Assembly (NCBI GenBank): GCA_958348225.1
Contig: CATVYG010000013.1
Span: forward strand, 1 to 57,321
Origin: an uncultured Collinsella sp.
Lineage (GTDB): Bacteria; Actinomycetota; Coriobacteriia; Coriobacteriales; Coriobacteriaceae
Length of the DNA stretch: 57,321 nucleotides
Direction: 5' to 3'
The notes below the pieces were generated by a model. It was not told the DNA's origin and did no database searches. It saw only the letters and a list, made by a program, of their open reading frames with translations. Every line of letters starts with the position of its first letter. The stretch's first letter is position 1. Shown in pieces: positions 47,156 to 57,321 of this stretch. A program made the position numbers and the translations under genes.

Positions 47156-48362
47156 AGTTGCCGTAACCTCCCCTCTCCTGGTCGCGGATTACGTGGCCGC
47201 CCTCGAGGGCGATCACGCGACGGTGCATGCTATCGACCATCTCGCGGTCGTGCGTAGCGACGATCACGGTGGTGCCGGTGCGGTTAATGCGCTCGAGCAG
47301 CTTCATGATGCCCAGCGAAATCGCCGGGTCGAGGTTGCCCGTGGGCTCGTCACAGATCAAAAGCGGCGGGCGGTTGACCATGGCGCGGGCAACGGCAACG
47401 CGCTGCTGCTCGCCACCGGAAAGCTGATCGGGCAGCGAGTCCATCTGATCAGCCAGGCCGACCAGACGCAGCACCTCGGGAACCTGGCTGCGAATAACGC
47501 CCTTGGGCTTGCCGATGCACTGCAGGGCAAACGCCACGTTTTCGTAGGCAGATTTTTGAGGCAGAAGCTTAAAGTCCTGGAACACGGCGCCAATCTGACG
47601 ACGCAGGAACGGAACCTTGCGATTCTTGATCTTCATGAGGTCCTGACCGGCAACCAGGATGCGGCCGCTCGTCGGCTTGACGTCGCGGTTGAGCGTCGAC
47701 AGCAGCGTGGTCTTACCCGAGCCGGAATGACCGACCAGGAAGACGAACTCGCCCGGATAGATCTCGATGTTGATGTCGTCGAGTGCAGGCTTGTTGGGCT
47801 GTGCCGGATAGATCTTGGTGACATGCTCCATAAGGATGACGGGCTCGACACCGGCCTGCTTGGCCATCTTCTTGCGGCTGGCTTGCGGATCGATGGGCGC
47901 AAACACCGACGTAAAATCGGGGTTGTTGAGCGCGTTATCGAGGCTTGCGACCTCGGCGGCCTGATCGCTCTCGACCACCGGGACAGCAGGCCGCGTGGGA
48001 TCGGGAATAGCGGCAAAGAGACCGGACTGCGCAGGCTGAGGAACCGGCGTCGCAGGGGCCATGGGGTCGGGAATGCCGGCCATGGTAGGCTGCGGCGTGG
48101 CGGCGCCAGCCTGAGGCTGCTCCACGCGAGCGGTCACGGCCTGAACGGGCTCAAAACCCGCCGTGCCGGAAAGCGCGACATCGCTGGTGGGATTGTAGGC
48201 AAAGGGATCGGATGCCGGCTGTGCCTGATCTGCCGGCTGAGCGGGGGCCTGAGCAACAGGCCGGCCCTCTGAATCCGGAGTGGCGAAACGACTGCCCTGG
48301 ACGCCCGTCTGCGTCTTGGGGGCATCATCGCCCGCACCGGAGGTACGGAAGTGGTTACCCAC
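47142..48362 (-). CDS. ftsE: Cell-division ATPase FtsE with a long N-terminal extension
   Basis: The last ~230 residues are a standard FtsE: VILMEHVTKIYP, Walker A GHSGSGKTT (~210), Q-loop VFQDFKLLP, signature LSGGEQQRVA, Walker B LLICDEPTGNLDP and H-loop ATHD. The first ~170 residues are a Pro/Ala/Gln-rich, probably disordered segment not found in ordinary FtsE. The GTG at 48362 has AAGGAG five bases upstream, which supports translation of the extension. An ATG at codon 166 could give a short form but has only a weak RBS. It is co-transcribed with ftsX. Confidence 0.9.
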   Translation of the reverse strand: MGNHFRTSGAGDDAPKTQTGVQGSRFATPDSEGRPVAQAPAQPADQAQPASDPFAYNPTSDVALSGTAGFEPVQAVTARVEQPQAGAATPQPTMAGIPDPMAPATPVPQPAQSGLFAAIPDPTRPAVPVVESDQAAEVASLDNALNNPDFTSVFAPIDPQASRKKMAKQAGVEPVILMEHVTKIYPAQPNKPALDDINIEIYPGEFVFLVGHSGSGKTTLLSTLNRDVKPTSGRILVAGQDLMKIKNRKVPFLRRQIGAVFQDFKLLPQKSAYENVAFALQCIGKPKGVIRSQVPEVLRLVGLADQMDSLPDQLSGGEQQRVAVARAMVNRPPLLICDEPTGNLDPAISLGIMKLLERINRTGTTVIVATHDREMVDSMHRRVIALEGGHVIRDQERGGYGNYGTN

Positions 48363-48732
48363 TGGTGCTCCTTATCGTCGTGCGTTTAAACTACATGAGC
48401 GCTTTACATTTTAGCAGCATTAGCTTTGCTGCACATAAGAAGCATGGCGGGCTTTGGGATCCCACCGGCCGGGCGCAGGGTTACCTCCCAAATCGTCCTC
48501 GCGCATGGCCGGCATTTGTCCTGCTCCTGCGGAGCTGCGGACAAACGCCGGCCTGCGCTGCGGAAAGATTTGGGAGGTAACCCTGCGCCCGGCCTGCGGC
48601 TACTATGGGACCGACGCACCAACTTGAAATGCTGCGCATACAAAGTTGGAAGGGTCTGAATTGCACTTTGTTGGGATGGGCCCGTTTCCCCATGGGACCT
48701 TTGCTTGGCAGGACTCTAATTTAAATTCAACA
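48363..48732. other. Gene-free stretch with a giant hairpin
   Basis: About 370 bases upstream of ftsE. Besides the hairpin at 48467-48594 it holds CCAACTT/AAGTTGG (48622-48652) and GCAGC/GCTGC (48415-48432) stems. No open frame looks real. Confidence 0.65.
48467..48594. repeat. Near-perfect long inverted repeat, possible MITE
   Basis: The outer 28 bases (48467-48494, starting GGCCGGGCGCAGGGTTACCT) match 48567-48594 perfectly in inverted orientation. The inner arms (to about 48521 and from 48539) also pair with some mismatches, and the tip is GCTCC-TGC-GGAGC. The whole element is a 128-base hairpin. Confidence 0.9.
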
Positions 48733-48767
48733 AAAACAGGGGCGCCCTCTTTGGGGATGCCCCTGTT
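48733..48767 (-). terminator. Terminator of the transketolase operon
   Basis: AACAGGGGC and GCCCCTGTT pair with a 14-base loop; the minus strand continues into TTTTTG, about 50 bases past the stop. Confidence 0.88.
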
Positions 48768-48813
48768 CTGGCTTGGATGTGGTTGTTGAGACGATACTTT
48801 GCCTCGTCTTGCC

Positions 48814-49755
48814 TTATGCCAAGAACTCCTTGGTGGTCGCCACGATGTTGGCGGCGTCCAGGCCGTACTTGTGCAGGAGCTCGGCACCCGGGCCAGACTC
48901 ACCGAAGGTGTCGTTGACGCCGATCTTCTTGAGCGGCGTCGGGCACTGCTCGCACAGGACGTCGGCAACGGCGCTGCCCAGGCCACCGATCACAGAGTGC
49001 TCCTCGACGGTCACGACGTGGCCGGTCTTGGTGGCGCTCTTGACGATCAGGTCGGCATCGATGGGCTTGATGGTGTGCATGTTGATGACCTCGGCATCGA
49101 TGCCCTCGGCAGCAAGCTGCTCGGCGGCCTCGAGAACCTCGCCGACCATCAGACCACAGGCAATGATGGTAACGTCGGCGCCCTCGCGCATAACGATGCC
49201 GCGACCCAGCTCAAACTTGTAGGTCTCGGGGTCGTTGATAACCGGCGAGGCCAGACGGGCAAAGCGCATGTACACGGGACCGTCGCACTCGTAGGCGGCG
49301 CGCGTCACGGCGCGGGCCTCGACGTCGTCGGCAGGAACGATCACAGTCATGCCGGGGATGACGCGCATCAGGGCGATATCCTCGCAGCACTGGTGTGTGG
49401 CACCGTCCTCGCCCACCGAGATACCGGCGTGCGTGGCACCGATCTTAACGTTGAGGTGCGGGTAGCCGATGGAGTTACGGACCTGCTCAAAGGCGCGGCC
49501 GGCGGCGAACATGGCAAAGGTGCTCGCGAAGGCAACGCGACCGGTGGTTGCGATACCGGCGGCAACACCCATCAGGTTGCTCTCGGCGATACCCACATCG
49601 AAGAAACGGTCGGGGCAGGCGGCCTTAAACTTACCGGTCTGCGTGGCGGCGGCCAGGTCGGCGTCGAGGACCACAAAGTCATCGTGCTCGTTGGCGAGCT
49701 CGACGAGGGCCTCGCCGTAGCTTACACGCGTGGCAATTTTCTTGACGTCTGCCAT
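48814..49755 (-). CDS. Transketolase, C-terminal subunit
   Basis: A 313-residue protein containing the pyrimidine-binding and C-terminal domains (SYGEALVELANEHDDFVVLDADL, ESNLMGVAAGIATTGRVAFASTFAMFAAGRAFEQVRNSIGYPHLNVKI, VTVEEHSVIGGLGSAVADVL). With the N-terminal subunit it forms a complete thiamine diphosphate-dependent transketolase for the pentose phosphate pathway. The ATG at 49755 has GAGAGGAG upstream and lies one base after the stop of the N-subunit gene. A DXS-like or pyruvate dehydrogenase E1-beta-like role is less likely from the partner. Confidence 0.9.
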   Translation of the reverse strand: MADVKKIATRVSYGEALVELANEHDDFVVLDADLAAATQTGKFKAACPDRFFDVGIAESNLMGVAAGIATTGRVAFASTFAMFAAGRAFEQVRNSIGYPHLNVKIGATHAGISVGEDGATHQCCEDIALMRVIPGMTVIVPADDVEARAVTRAAYECDGPVYMRFARLASPVINDPETYKFELGRGIVMREGADVTIIACGLMVGEVLEAAEQLAAEGIDAEVINMHTIKPIDADLIVKSATKTGHVVTVEEHSVIGGLGSAVADVLCEQCPTPLKKIGVNDTFGESGPGAELLHKYGLDAANIVATTKEFLA

Positions 49756-49756
49756 C

Positions 49757-50587
49757 CTAGAGCTCCTCTCCGGCGGCCGTGAGCTCTGCCATGGCCTGCT
49801 CAAACTGTTCATCGTTGGGGGCCTTGCCGTGCCAACCAACCTGGTTCTCCATAAAGGACACGCCCTTGCCCTTCAGGGTCTCGGCGATAATGGCGGTCGG
49901 CTGCCCCTTGGTGGCGCGAGCCTCGGCAAAGGCGGCGCGGATCTGGTCGAAGTCGTTGCCGTCGGCGAGCTCCACCACGTGGAACTTAAAGGCGCGGAAC
50001 TTGTCGGCGAGCGGCATGGGGTCGTTGACCTCCTCGACGGGGCCGTCGATCTGCAGGCCGTTGTGGTCGACGATCACACAGAGGTTGTCGAGCTGCTGGT
50101 TGCCGGCAAACATGGCGGCCTCCCAGACCTGGCCCTCCTCGCTCTCGCCATCGCCCAGCAGGGCGTACGTGCGATAAGTATCGCCCCAGTGCTTGGCGGC
50201 AACGGCCATGCCCACGGCGGCGGAGATGCCCTGGCCGAGCGAACCGGTGGACATGTCAACGCCCGGAGTGTCGTTCATGTTGGGATGACCCTGCAGGTGG
50301 CTGCCGATGTGGCGCAGCGTCTCAAGATCCTCCTTGGGGAAGAACCCACGCTCGGCGAGCACAGCGTACAGACCAGGTGCACAGTGGCCCTTGGAAAGCA
50401 CAAAGCGATCGCGGTCGGCCTTGCGGGGATGGGCCGGGTCGACGTTCATTTCCTCAAAGTACAGATAGGTCATGATGTCGGCAGCGCCGAGCGAACCGCC
50501 CGGATGGCCGGACTTGGCAGCGTGCACGCCGGTGACGATGCCCTTCCTTACCTCGTTGGCAACCTTTTTGAGCTCTTCGTCGCTCAT
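49757..50587 (-). CDS. Transketolase, N-terminal subunit
   Basis: A 276-residue protein with the thiamine diphosphate site GDGESEEGQVWEAAMFAGNQ followed by NLCVIVDHNGLQIDG, and GHPGGSLGAADI at the N-terminus. Splitting transketolase into two genes is common in Firmicutes and several actinobacteria. The ATG at 50587 has AAGGAAG five bases upstream. It is first in the two-gene operon. Confidence 0.92.
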   Translation of the reverse strand: MSDEELKKVANEVRKGIVTGVHAAKSGHPGGSLGAADIMTYLYFEEMNVDPAHPRKADRDRFVLSKGHCAPGLYAVLAERGFFPKEDLETLRHIGSHLQGHPNMNDTPGVDMSTGSLGQGISAAVGMAVAAKHWGDTYRTYALLGDGESEEGQVWEAAMFAGNQQLDNLCVIVDHNGLQIDGPVEEVNDPMPLADKFRAFKFHVVELADGNDFDQIRAAFAEARATKGQPTAIIAETLKGKGVSFMENQVGWHGKAPNDEQFEQAMAELTAAGEEL

Positions 50588-50794
50588 TGTGCCTTCCTTT
50601 CATCCTCATTAGACAAAATGCGCACGGCACCGAAGGTAATCCCAACACAGCCGCAATGCACGTACGTCATTCATTATGCTGGAAACTGATGGCTTTACCA
50701 GAGTTTTTATCATTATTTGAACAATTTAGCAGGCAGAACCGCTGATGAAACGGTTTATCAATGTGAACGTCTTTTGGATGGGACGCGGTCGGCC

Positions 50795-51685
50795 CTACGC
50801 GCTAATGTCCTTGAATCCCTCGCCGAAAGCTTCCGTAACGTCGGCGACCGTCACAATGGCGTGAGGATCGCGCTCGCGCACGATCGTCTTGAGGGTATTG
50901 AGCTCTCGACGGTTCACGATGACCATGATCACCGGCTTCTCGGCACCCGAATACATGCCAGTCGCCTTAAACTTGGTACAACCACGACCCAGGCCATACA
51001 TGATATCGGCAGCGATATCAGGGAACTTGTCCGAGATGATGAGTACCATACGGCGTTTGTTGCCACCATCGACCACGGCATCGATCACGTAGCCGCTAAT
51101 GACCATCGAAAGGCCTGCATATAGTGCATTTTCGATTGAAAAGACCGGAGCCGACAGCGCGCATACGGCAACATCGATCGCCATGACGGTCGAGCCCACG
51201 GGCAGCGAGGTATTACGCGAGATGATTTGGCCAATCGTGTCCGAGCCGCCGGTGTTGGCGCCGGCGCGCAGCACCATGCCGTAACCGATGCCTGTAATAA
51301 TGCCGCCCCACATGGCAGGGAGCATCAGGTCCGCATCCGCCAGAGGTGCTACAAACGGGGCGAACAGATCGGTAAAGAAGCCCAGCAGCACAAAGCCCGT
51401 CGCGGTCTGCACCACGTAGAACATGCCGCCCTCGCGCATAACGACCAGCAACAGCAAGGCGTTCATCACGATCGTCTGAATACCAACGGGAAGCGATATG
51501 CCGCGCGATGCGCCGACCGCCTGGATAATGGTGGCAAGGCCCGTAACACCACCGGCAGCAAGGCCGTTGGGAATCAAAAACAGGTCGGTCGCAATAGCGG
51601 CCAGAGCGCACCCCAACATAATCTGGGGCAGGTCGTGAAAGAAGTTCATCGATAGAATGCGCTTGATGTCCAGACGATATGCCAT
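50795..51685 (-). CDS. YitT-family membrane protein (YitT_membrane plus DUF2179)
   Basis: A 296-residue protein with about five membrane spans (PQIMLGCALAAIATDLFLIPNGLAAGGVTGLATI, typical of the family) and a C-terminal cytosolic DUF2179 domain (RRMVLIISDKFPDIAADIMYGLGRGCTKFKATGMYSGAEKPVIMVIVNRREL). The molecular role is unknown. The ATG at 51685 has GGGAGG four bases upstream. The terminator of prfB ends just before this ribosome binding site. Confidence 0.88.
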   Translation of the reverse strand: MAYRLDIKRILSMNFFHDLPQIMLGCALAAIATDLFLIPNGLAAGGVTGLATIIQAVGASRGISLPVGIQTIVMNALLLLVVMREGGMFYVVQTATGFVLLGFFTDLFAPFVAPLADADLMLPAMWGGIITGIGYGMVLRAGANTGGSDTIGQIISRNTSLPVGSTVMAIDVAVCALSAPVFSIENALYAGLSMVISGYVIDAVVDGGNKRRMVLIISDKFPDIAADIMYGLGRGCTKFKATGMYSGAEKPVIMVIVNRRELNTLKTIVRERDPHAIVTVADVTEAFGEGFKDISA

Positions 51686-51697
51686 GCTACCTCCCTC

Positions 51698-51725
51698 AAA
51701 AAAGCGCACCCAAACGGATGCGCTT
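51698..51725 (-). terminator. Terminator of the secA-prfB operon
   Basis: AAGCGCA / TGCGCTT with loop TCCGTTTGGG and a T6 run on the minus strand. The 20-base core is identical to the rpmE terminator core. Confidence 0.88.
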
Positions 51726-51836
51726 CGAACTTCTTGCTGTATTCGATTCTACCGATTCGCCGAACAAAAACCACCCCTGCGCAGGGTTTGCTTTGGATAC
51801 AAAACCACCCTGCTCGGAGGGTTTTATCCATTTCCA

Positions 51837-51856
51837 CATAAACCGGGCGGTTTATG
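51837..51856. repeat. Short hairpin at the end of prfB
   Basis: CATAAACCG-GG-CGGTTTATG forms a perfect 9-bp stem overlapping the prfB stop codon. Two weaker hairpins with AACCACCC/GGGTTT words lie between here and the terminator (51770-51825). Confidence 0.7.
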
Positions 51857-52999
51857 CAGATGGGATCTCTGCGTCAGCGTTGCCAGTGGCCCAGCGATGG
51901 TAGCCAATAACAAACGGGTCCAGGTCGCCATCGTCAAGAACGGCCTCGACATTGCTGGTCTCAACGCCCGTGCGTAGGTCCTTAACCATCTGATACGGGT
52001 AGAGCACGTAGCTGCGGATCTGGTTGCCAAAACCAATCGTGGTTTTGGGTCCGCGAATCTCATCCAGGGCCTCGGCGCGCTTCTCGAGCTCAATCTCGTA
52101 CAGGCGAGCCTTGAGGATCTGCATGCACGCGGCCTTGTTCTGGATCTGGCTGCGCTCGTTTTGGCAGGTGACCACAATGCCGCTGGGAAAATGCGTCACA
52201 CGCACGGCGGAGTCGGTGGTGTTCACGCCCTGACCGCCCGGGCCGCTCGCGTGGTACACGTCCACGCGGATGTCATCGGGGCTGATCTCGATATCGATAT
52301 CATCGGGTAGCACGGGGATGACCTCGACGCCGGCAAACGTGGTCTGGCGGCGTTTCTTGTCGTCGGTGGGGCTAATGCGCACCAAGCGGTGGACGCCGGC
52401 CTCGGCGCGCAGCATGCCAAATGCGTCCTTGCCCTCGACGGTAAAGGTCGCGCGGTCGATGCCGATGACCTCAGCAGCGGGGCAGTCGTTAATCGTGACC
52501 TTCCAGCCGCGACGCTGGCAGTACTTCATGTACATCTTAAAAAGCATGAAGGTCCAGTCCTGGGCCTCCAGACCACCCTGTCCGGGCTTGATGGTCACAA
52601 TGGCATCGCCGTGATCGAACTCACCGGTAAACCAGCTCGAAAGCTCAAGCTCATCGATGGCACAGGCCAGGCGCTCAGCCGTGGCTGTAGCCTCCTCGCG
52701 AAGGGCGGCGGCATCGGGGTCATCCCCCATCTCCTCGGCAAGCTCCAGCGCGGCGCGGGCATCGGAAAGCTCGCCGCGCGCGTTGTCCACGGCAGCGATA
52801 TCTTCCTTGGTGCGCGCGATTTCCTCCATGGTGGCACGGGCGGCGTCGGCGTCATCCCAAAAGCCGGGGGCCACGCTTTTGGCCTCGAGCTCGGTCACGC
52901 GCGTGCGCTTTTCGTCCAAGTGGAGATACGACTCGACCTCGCCGAGCCGGTCCGCAAACGCGTCCAGCTCGGCGGGCGTTACCTCTAAAGCCTCAGCCA

Positions 53000-53000
<1 letters not shown>
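51852..53000 (-). CDS. prfB: Peptide chain release factor 2
   Basis: A 382-residue RF2. The peptidyl-hydrolysis motif is GPGGQGVNTTDSAVRVTH and the C-terminal block GFGNQIRSYVLYPYQMVKDLRTGVET. The codon-recognition tripeptide, SPF in most RF2s, reads SPT here (RISPTDDKKRRQTTFAGV). The reading frame is continuous: there is no in-frame UGA frameshift site near codon 25. The ATG at 53000 shares a base with the secA stop (TAATG) and has AGGA upstream, so it is coupled to secA. Confidence 0.94.
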
Positions 53001-55807
<2,807 letters not shown>

Positions 55808-55935
55808 GTGGTTTTCCTTTTTGGCCATCGCCCACGCCGTGCAGCTGCGGGCGAGTTAAACACAGATGATTGTACTTTAGCCAAACAAGGCGCGGCCTAT
55901 ACGGTCGAGCTCGACCGCCACGTAATAACTATGAC

Positions 55936-55974
55936 CAACCTGCCGCAATGGAACGGGTTTATTTTGGCAGGTTT
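55936..55974. repeat. 39-bp palindrome, family P39, copy 2
   Basis: CAACCTGCCGCAA ... TTTTGGCAGGTTT, same 39-base span, orientation and GGTTTATTTTGG core as copy 1 at 43806-43844. Confidence 0.78.
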
Positions 55975-56003
55975 TATCTGAGCAAACGCCGTCTCTCTGC
56001 CAT

Positions 56004-56036
56004 TTGGTGCCACGGGGACAGGTTAGCTTGCACCAA
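56004..56036. repeat. 33-bp palindrome, family P33, copy 2
   Basis: TTGGTGC ... GCACCAA enclosing GGGGACAGGTTAGC. It is the reverse orientation of the copy at 12614-12646 and the same length. Confidence 0.78.
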
Positions 56037-56042
56037 TAAAAA

Positions 56043-56080
56043 GAAAAGGGCCGCGCACCCAAACGGATGCGCGGCCCTTA
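56043..56080 (-). terminator. Terminator of rpmE
   Basis: AGGGCCGCGCA / TGCGCGGCCCT form an 11-bp stem, with T residues following on the minus strand. The core GCGCACCCAAACGGATGCGC is the same as in the prfB terminator. Confidence 0.9.
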
Positions 56081-56114
56081 TGCCATGAATGCGAGCGATT
56101 CCGCGGCGAGCTAT

Positions 56115-56540
56115 TTACTCAGCAGCCTCGGTGGTCTCGGCCTCGGCAGCGGCCTCCTCGACGGGAGCCTCTGCGGGAGCCTCGGCGGCCTGCTTGGCAG
56201 CCTCCTCGGCAAACTTAGCGGCACGCTTGGCCTTCTCGGCAGCCTTAGCCTCAGCGGCGGCCTTGCGAGCGGCCTCGGCCTCAGCAGCCTTGGCAGCCTT
56301 GGCAGCCTTGGCCTCCTCGGCCTTCTTGAGCTGGGCGGCAGCGGCGCCACCGAACTTGTCGGCGAAGCGCTGGACGCGTCCACCGGTGTCGACGAACTTC
56401 TGCTGGCCGGTGTAGAACGGGTGGCACTCGTTGCAAAGCTCAACCTTCATCTCGGACACGGTAGCGTGCGTCTTGAAGGTGTTGCCGCAGGAGCACGTCA
56501 CCGTGCACTCGACATACTGGGGATGGATACCCTGCTTCAT
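56115..56540 (-). CDS. rpmE: 50S ribosomal protein L31 with long C-terminal extension
   Basis: The first ~70 residues are a zinc-type L31 (MKQGIHPQYVECTVTCSCGN ... LCNECHPFYTGQQKFVDTGGRVQRF), with the Cys pairs that bind zinc. A further ~70 residues rich in Ala, Lys and Glu (KAAKAAKAAEAEAARKAAAE-like) form a probable helix ending in an acidic tail. Ordinary L31 stops near residue 70. The ATG at 56540 has AAGGAG upstream. The extension is in frame and has codon use like the rest of the gene. Confidence 0.93.
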   Translation of the reverse strand: MKQGIHPQYVECTVTCSCGNTFKTHATVSEMKVELCNECHPFYTGQQKFVDTGGRVQRFADKFGGAAAAQLKKAEEAKAAKAAKAAEAEAARKAAAEAKAAEKAKRAAKFAEEAAKQAAEAPAEAPVEEAAAEAETTEAAE

Positions 56541-56857
56541 GGTAGGACTCCTTATTAGTCAGGCGCTGGTTACCGATCAGCGCATAAGGCGTCTTGGTTT
56601 CCGACCAAGACAACAAACTCGGCTATGATACCACGGCGCCGCGTGTCCCACAAAAGGTTCACGGTCTTTTCGGAACGACACGAATCTGACCCATCGAAAC
56701 ACATCTCCACCGTTCCTTCAACTGGGAAAATGCCGTCCCCGGGGCCTGAGAAGGGCCCCGGGGACGTTCGACTGACTGCGGGAACGGCCTTTCCGCTCAA
56801 TGTGTTCGGCTGAGATCGGAAATCAACCAAACTGAACTAGGTTCAGTTGACATGGTT
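56541..56857. other. Intergenic stretch with two perfect dyads
   Basis: 317 bases without a gene. GTCCCCGGGGCC (56735-56746) pairs perfectly with GGCCCCGGGGAC (56754-56765). AACTGAAC-TAG-GTTCAGTT (56830-56848) is a perfect 8-bp dyad just before the next terminator. Their role is unknown. Confidence 0.65.
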
Positions 56858-56893
56858 AAAAACGAGGGGCGACGCTTTTGCGTCACCCCTCGT
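56858..56893 (-). terminator. Terminator of the small secreted protein gene
   Basis: ACGAGGGGTGACGC-AAAA-GCGTCGCCCCTCGT then TTTT on the minus strand, a 14-bp stem with one G-U pair, 15 bases past the stop codon. Confidence 0.93.
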
Positions 56894-56907
56894 CCCGGCC
56901 GGTTGCT

Positions 56908-57252
56908 TTAGTTGTACACACGGTAGTTACACTTGAACTGGGTTATGTGTCCATAGTTGGAGCGGTACCAACCCGACGTATAGCTGATTGCCTCTGCGCC
57001 TAGATAGTCGTAGCCCTTGTTGTAGCGAAGCTGACGGTAGGTCGTGTCGTACTCTGCTACGTAAAACGTGTCTCCAGAGAAGGCTTTGTACCGGTCCTTA
57101 ACCGTCGAAGCCATGCACGCGGGTTCGACATCGCCTTTCTCCCCGTTGAGCGCATAGACGGGTGCCGCGATTCCGCATAAAGCCGTTGCCACGAGGATGG
57201 CGTAGACAGCCATGCGCGACGCATTGGACTTCAGCTGTTCAAATAGTTTCAT
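56908..57252 (-). CDS. Small secreted protein of unknown family
   Basis: A 114-residue protein with a signal peptide (ASRMAVYAILVATALCGIAAPVYA) and a mature region of ~75 residues rich in Tyr, Asn and Gly (YVAEYDTTYRQLRYNKGYDYLG...GWYRSNYGHITQFKCNYRVYN). Two cysteines in the mature part could form a disulfide. Its size and composition loosely recall lactococcin-972-like bacteriocins, but no conserved motif was recognised. The ATG at 57252 has AAGGAGG eight bases upstream and lies one base after the stop of a gene entering from the right, so they share a message. Confidence 0.7.
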   Translation of the reverse strand: MKLFEQLKSNASRMAVYAILVATALCGIAAPVYALNGEKGDVEPACMASTVKDRYKAFSGDTFYVAEYDTTYRQLRYNKGYDYLGAEAISYTSGWYRSNYGHITQFKCNYRVYN

Positions 57253-57253
57253 G

Positions 57254-57321
57254 TCATTCACCTCCTTCGTATGTATCGAGGTATTCCTGCTTGAGCGTCT
57301 GCGAGGACGACTTGATCTTTT
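57254..57321 (-). CDS. 3-prime end of an unknown gene (partial)
   Basis: An open frame running in from the right edge ends KIKSSSQTLKQEYLDTYEGGE-stop. The stop codon TGA is one base before the ATG of the secreted protein gene, and the ribosome binding site of that gene lies within its last codons, the usual layout of co-translated genes. Only ~22 residues are visible, so no function is assigned. Confidence 0.5.
   Translation of the reverse strand, partial: KIKSSSQTLKQEYLDTYEGGE

Larger units (their letters stand above)
55808..56042. other. Upstream region of secA with two repeat families
   Basis: About 230 bases with no gene. It contains P39 copy 2 (55936-55974) and P33 copy 2 (56004-56036), next to the rpmE terminator. 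Confidence 0.65.

Overview
The window looks like a chromosomal segment from a strictly anaerobic, high-GC gut actinobacterium of the class Coriobacteriia, most likely Collinsella or a close relative. This is an inference from gene content, strong AAGGAGG-type ribosome binding sites, an LPXTG surface protein, an [FeFe]-hydrogenase and a rubredoxin/flavin reductase pair. No 16S gene is present, so the genus is not proven.

Layout. 1-6.1 kb: lactaldehyde-type alcohol dehydrogenase (fucO), a DUF1275 membrane protein, a YgiQ-type radical SAM protein, a CPBP membrane protease and an orphan RelB/DinJ antitoxin bracketed by repeats. 6.1-12.2 kb: one minus-strand operon encoding a NuoF/GltD-like flavoprotein, an [FeFe]-hydrogenase, a Tat-type lipoprotein solute receptor and a permease-ATPase fusion. 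12.7-18.7 kb: a DEAD-box helicase with an RGG-rich tail, then a plus-strand FHA protein and a membrane Ser/Thr kinase. 19-26.4 kb: a coiled-coil/CAP/LPXTG surface protein, a copper module (copA, copZ, csoR) and a small zinc-ribbon membrane protein. 26.5-30.2 kb: an amidohydrolase, an AbiEi-like plus DUF559 nuclease-like protein and an unknown protein. 30.5-39.3 kb: gltD-gltB, an Nramp metal importer, rubredoxin and a flavin reductase. 39.4-46.1 kb: smpB with a tetratricopeptide-like gene, tRNA-Glu and tRNA-Gln, a small unknown gene, an ArsC/Spx-type protein, a VanZ-like protein, a serine recombinase and RNase R. 46.2-57.3 kb: ftsE-ftsX, a split transketolase, a YitT protein, secA-prfB, rpmE and, at the right edge, a small secreted protein co-transcribed with a gene that leaves the window.

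The most striking non-coding content is a set of fixed-length palindromic repeat families confined to intergenic DNA. The best is a 57-bp element with arms GTCTCGATCTGTAACA / TGTTACAGATCGAGAC. It has ten full copies and one eroded copy between 15.2 and 38.5 kb. Eight copies form four pairs at an 80-81 bp pitch, and the arms carry compensatory changes. Pairs sit immediately on both sides of the AbiEi/DUF559 gene and, more loosely, on both sides of the LPXTG gene. Other families have unit lengths of 31, 33, 39 and 67 bp. There is also a three-unit tandem array of stem-loops at an exact 62-bp pitch and a large near-perfect hairpin upstream of ftsE.

All coordinates, starts and pairings were read by eye. 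Family names come from recognised motifs, not from a search.
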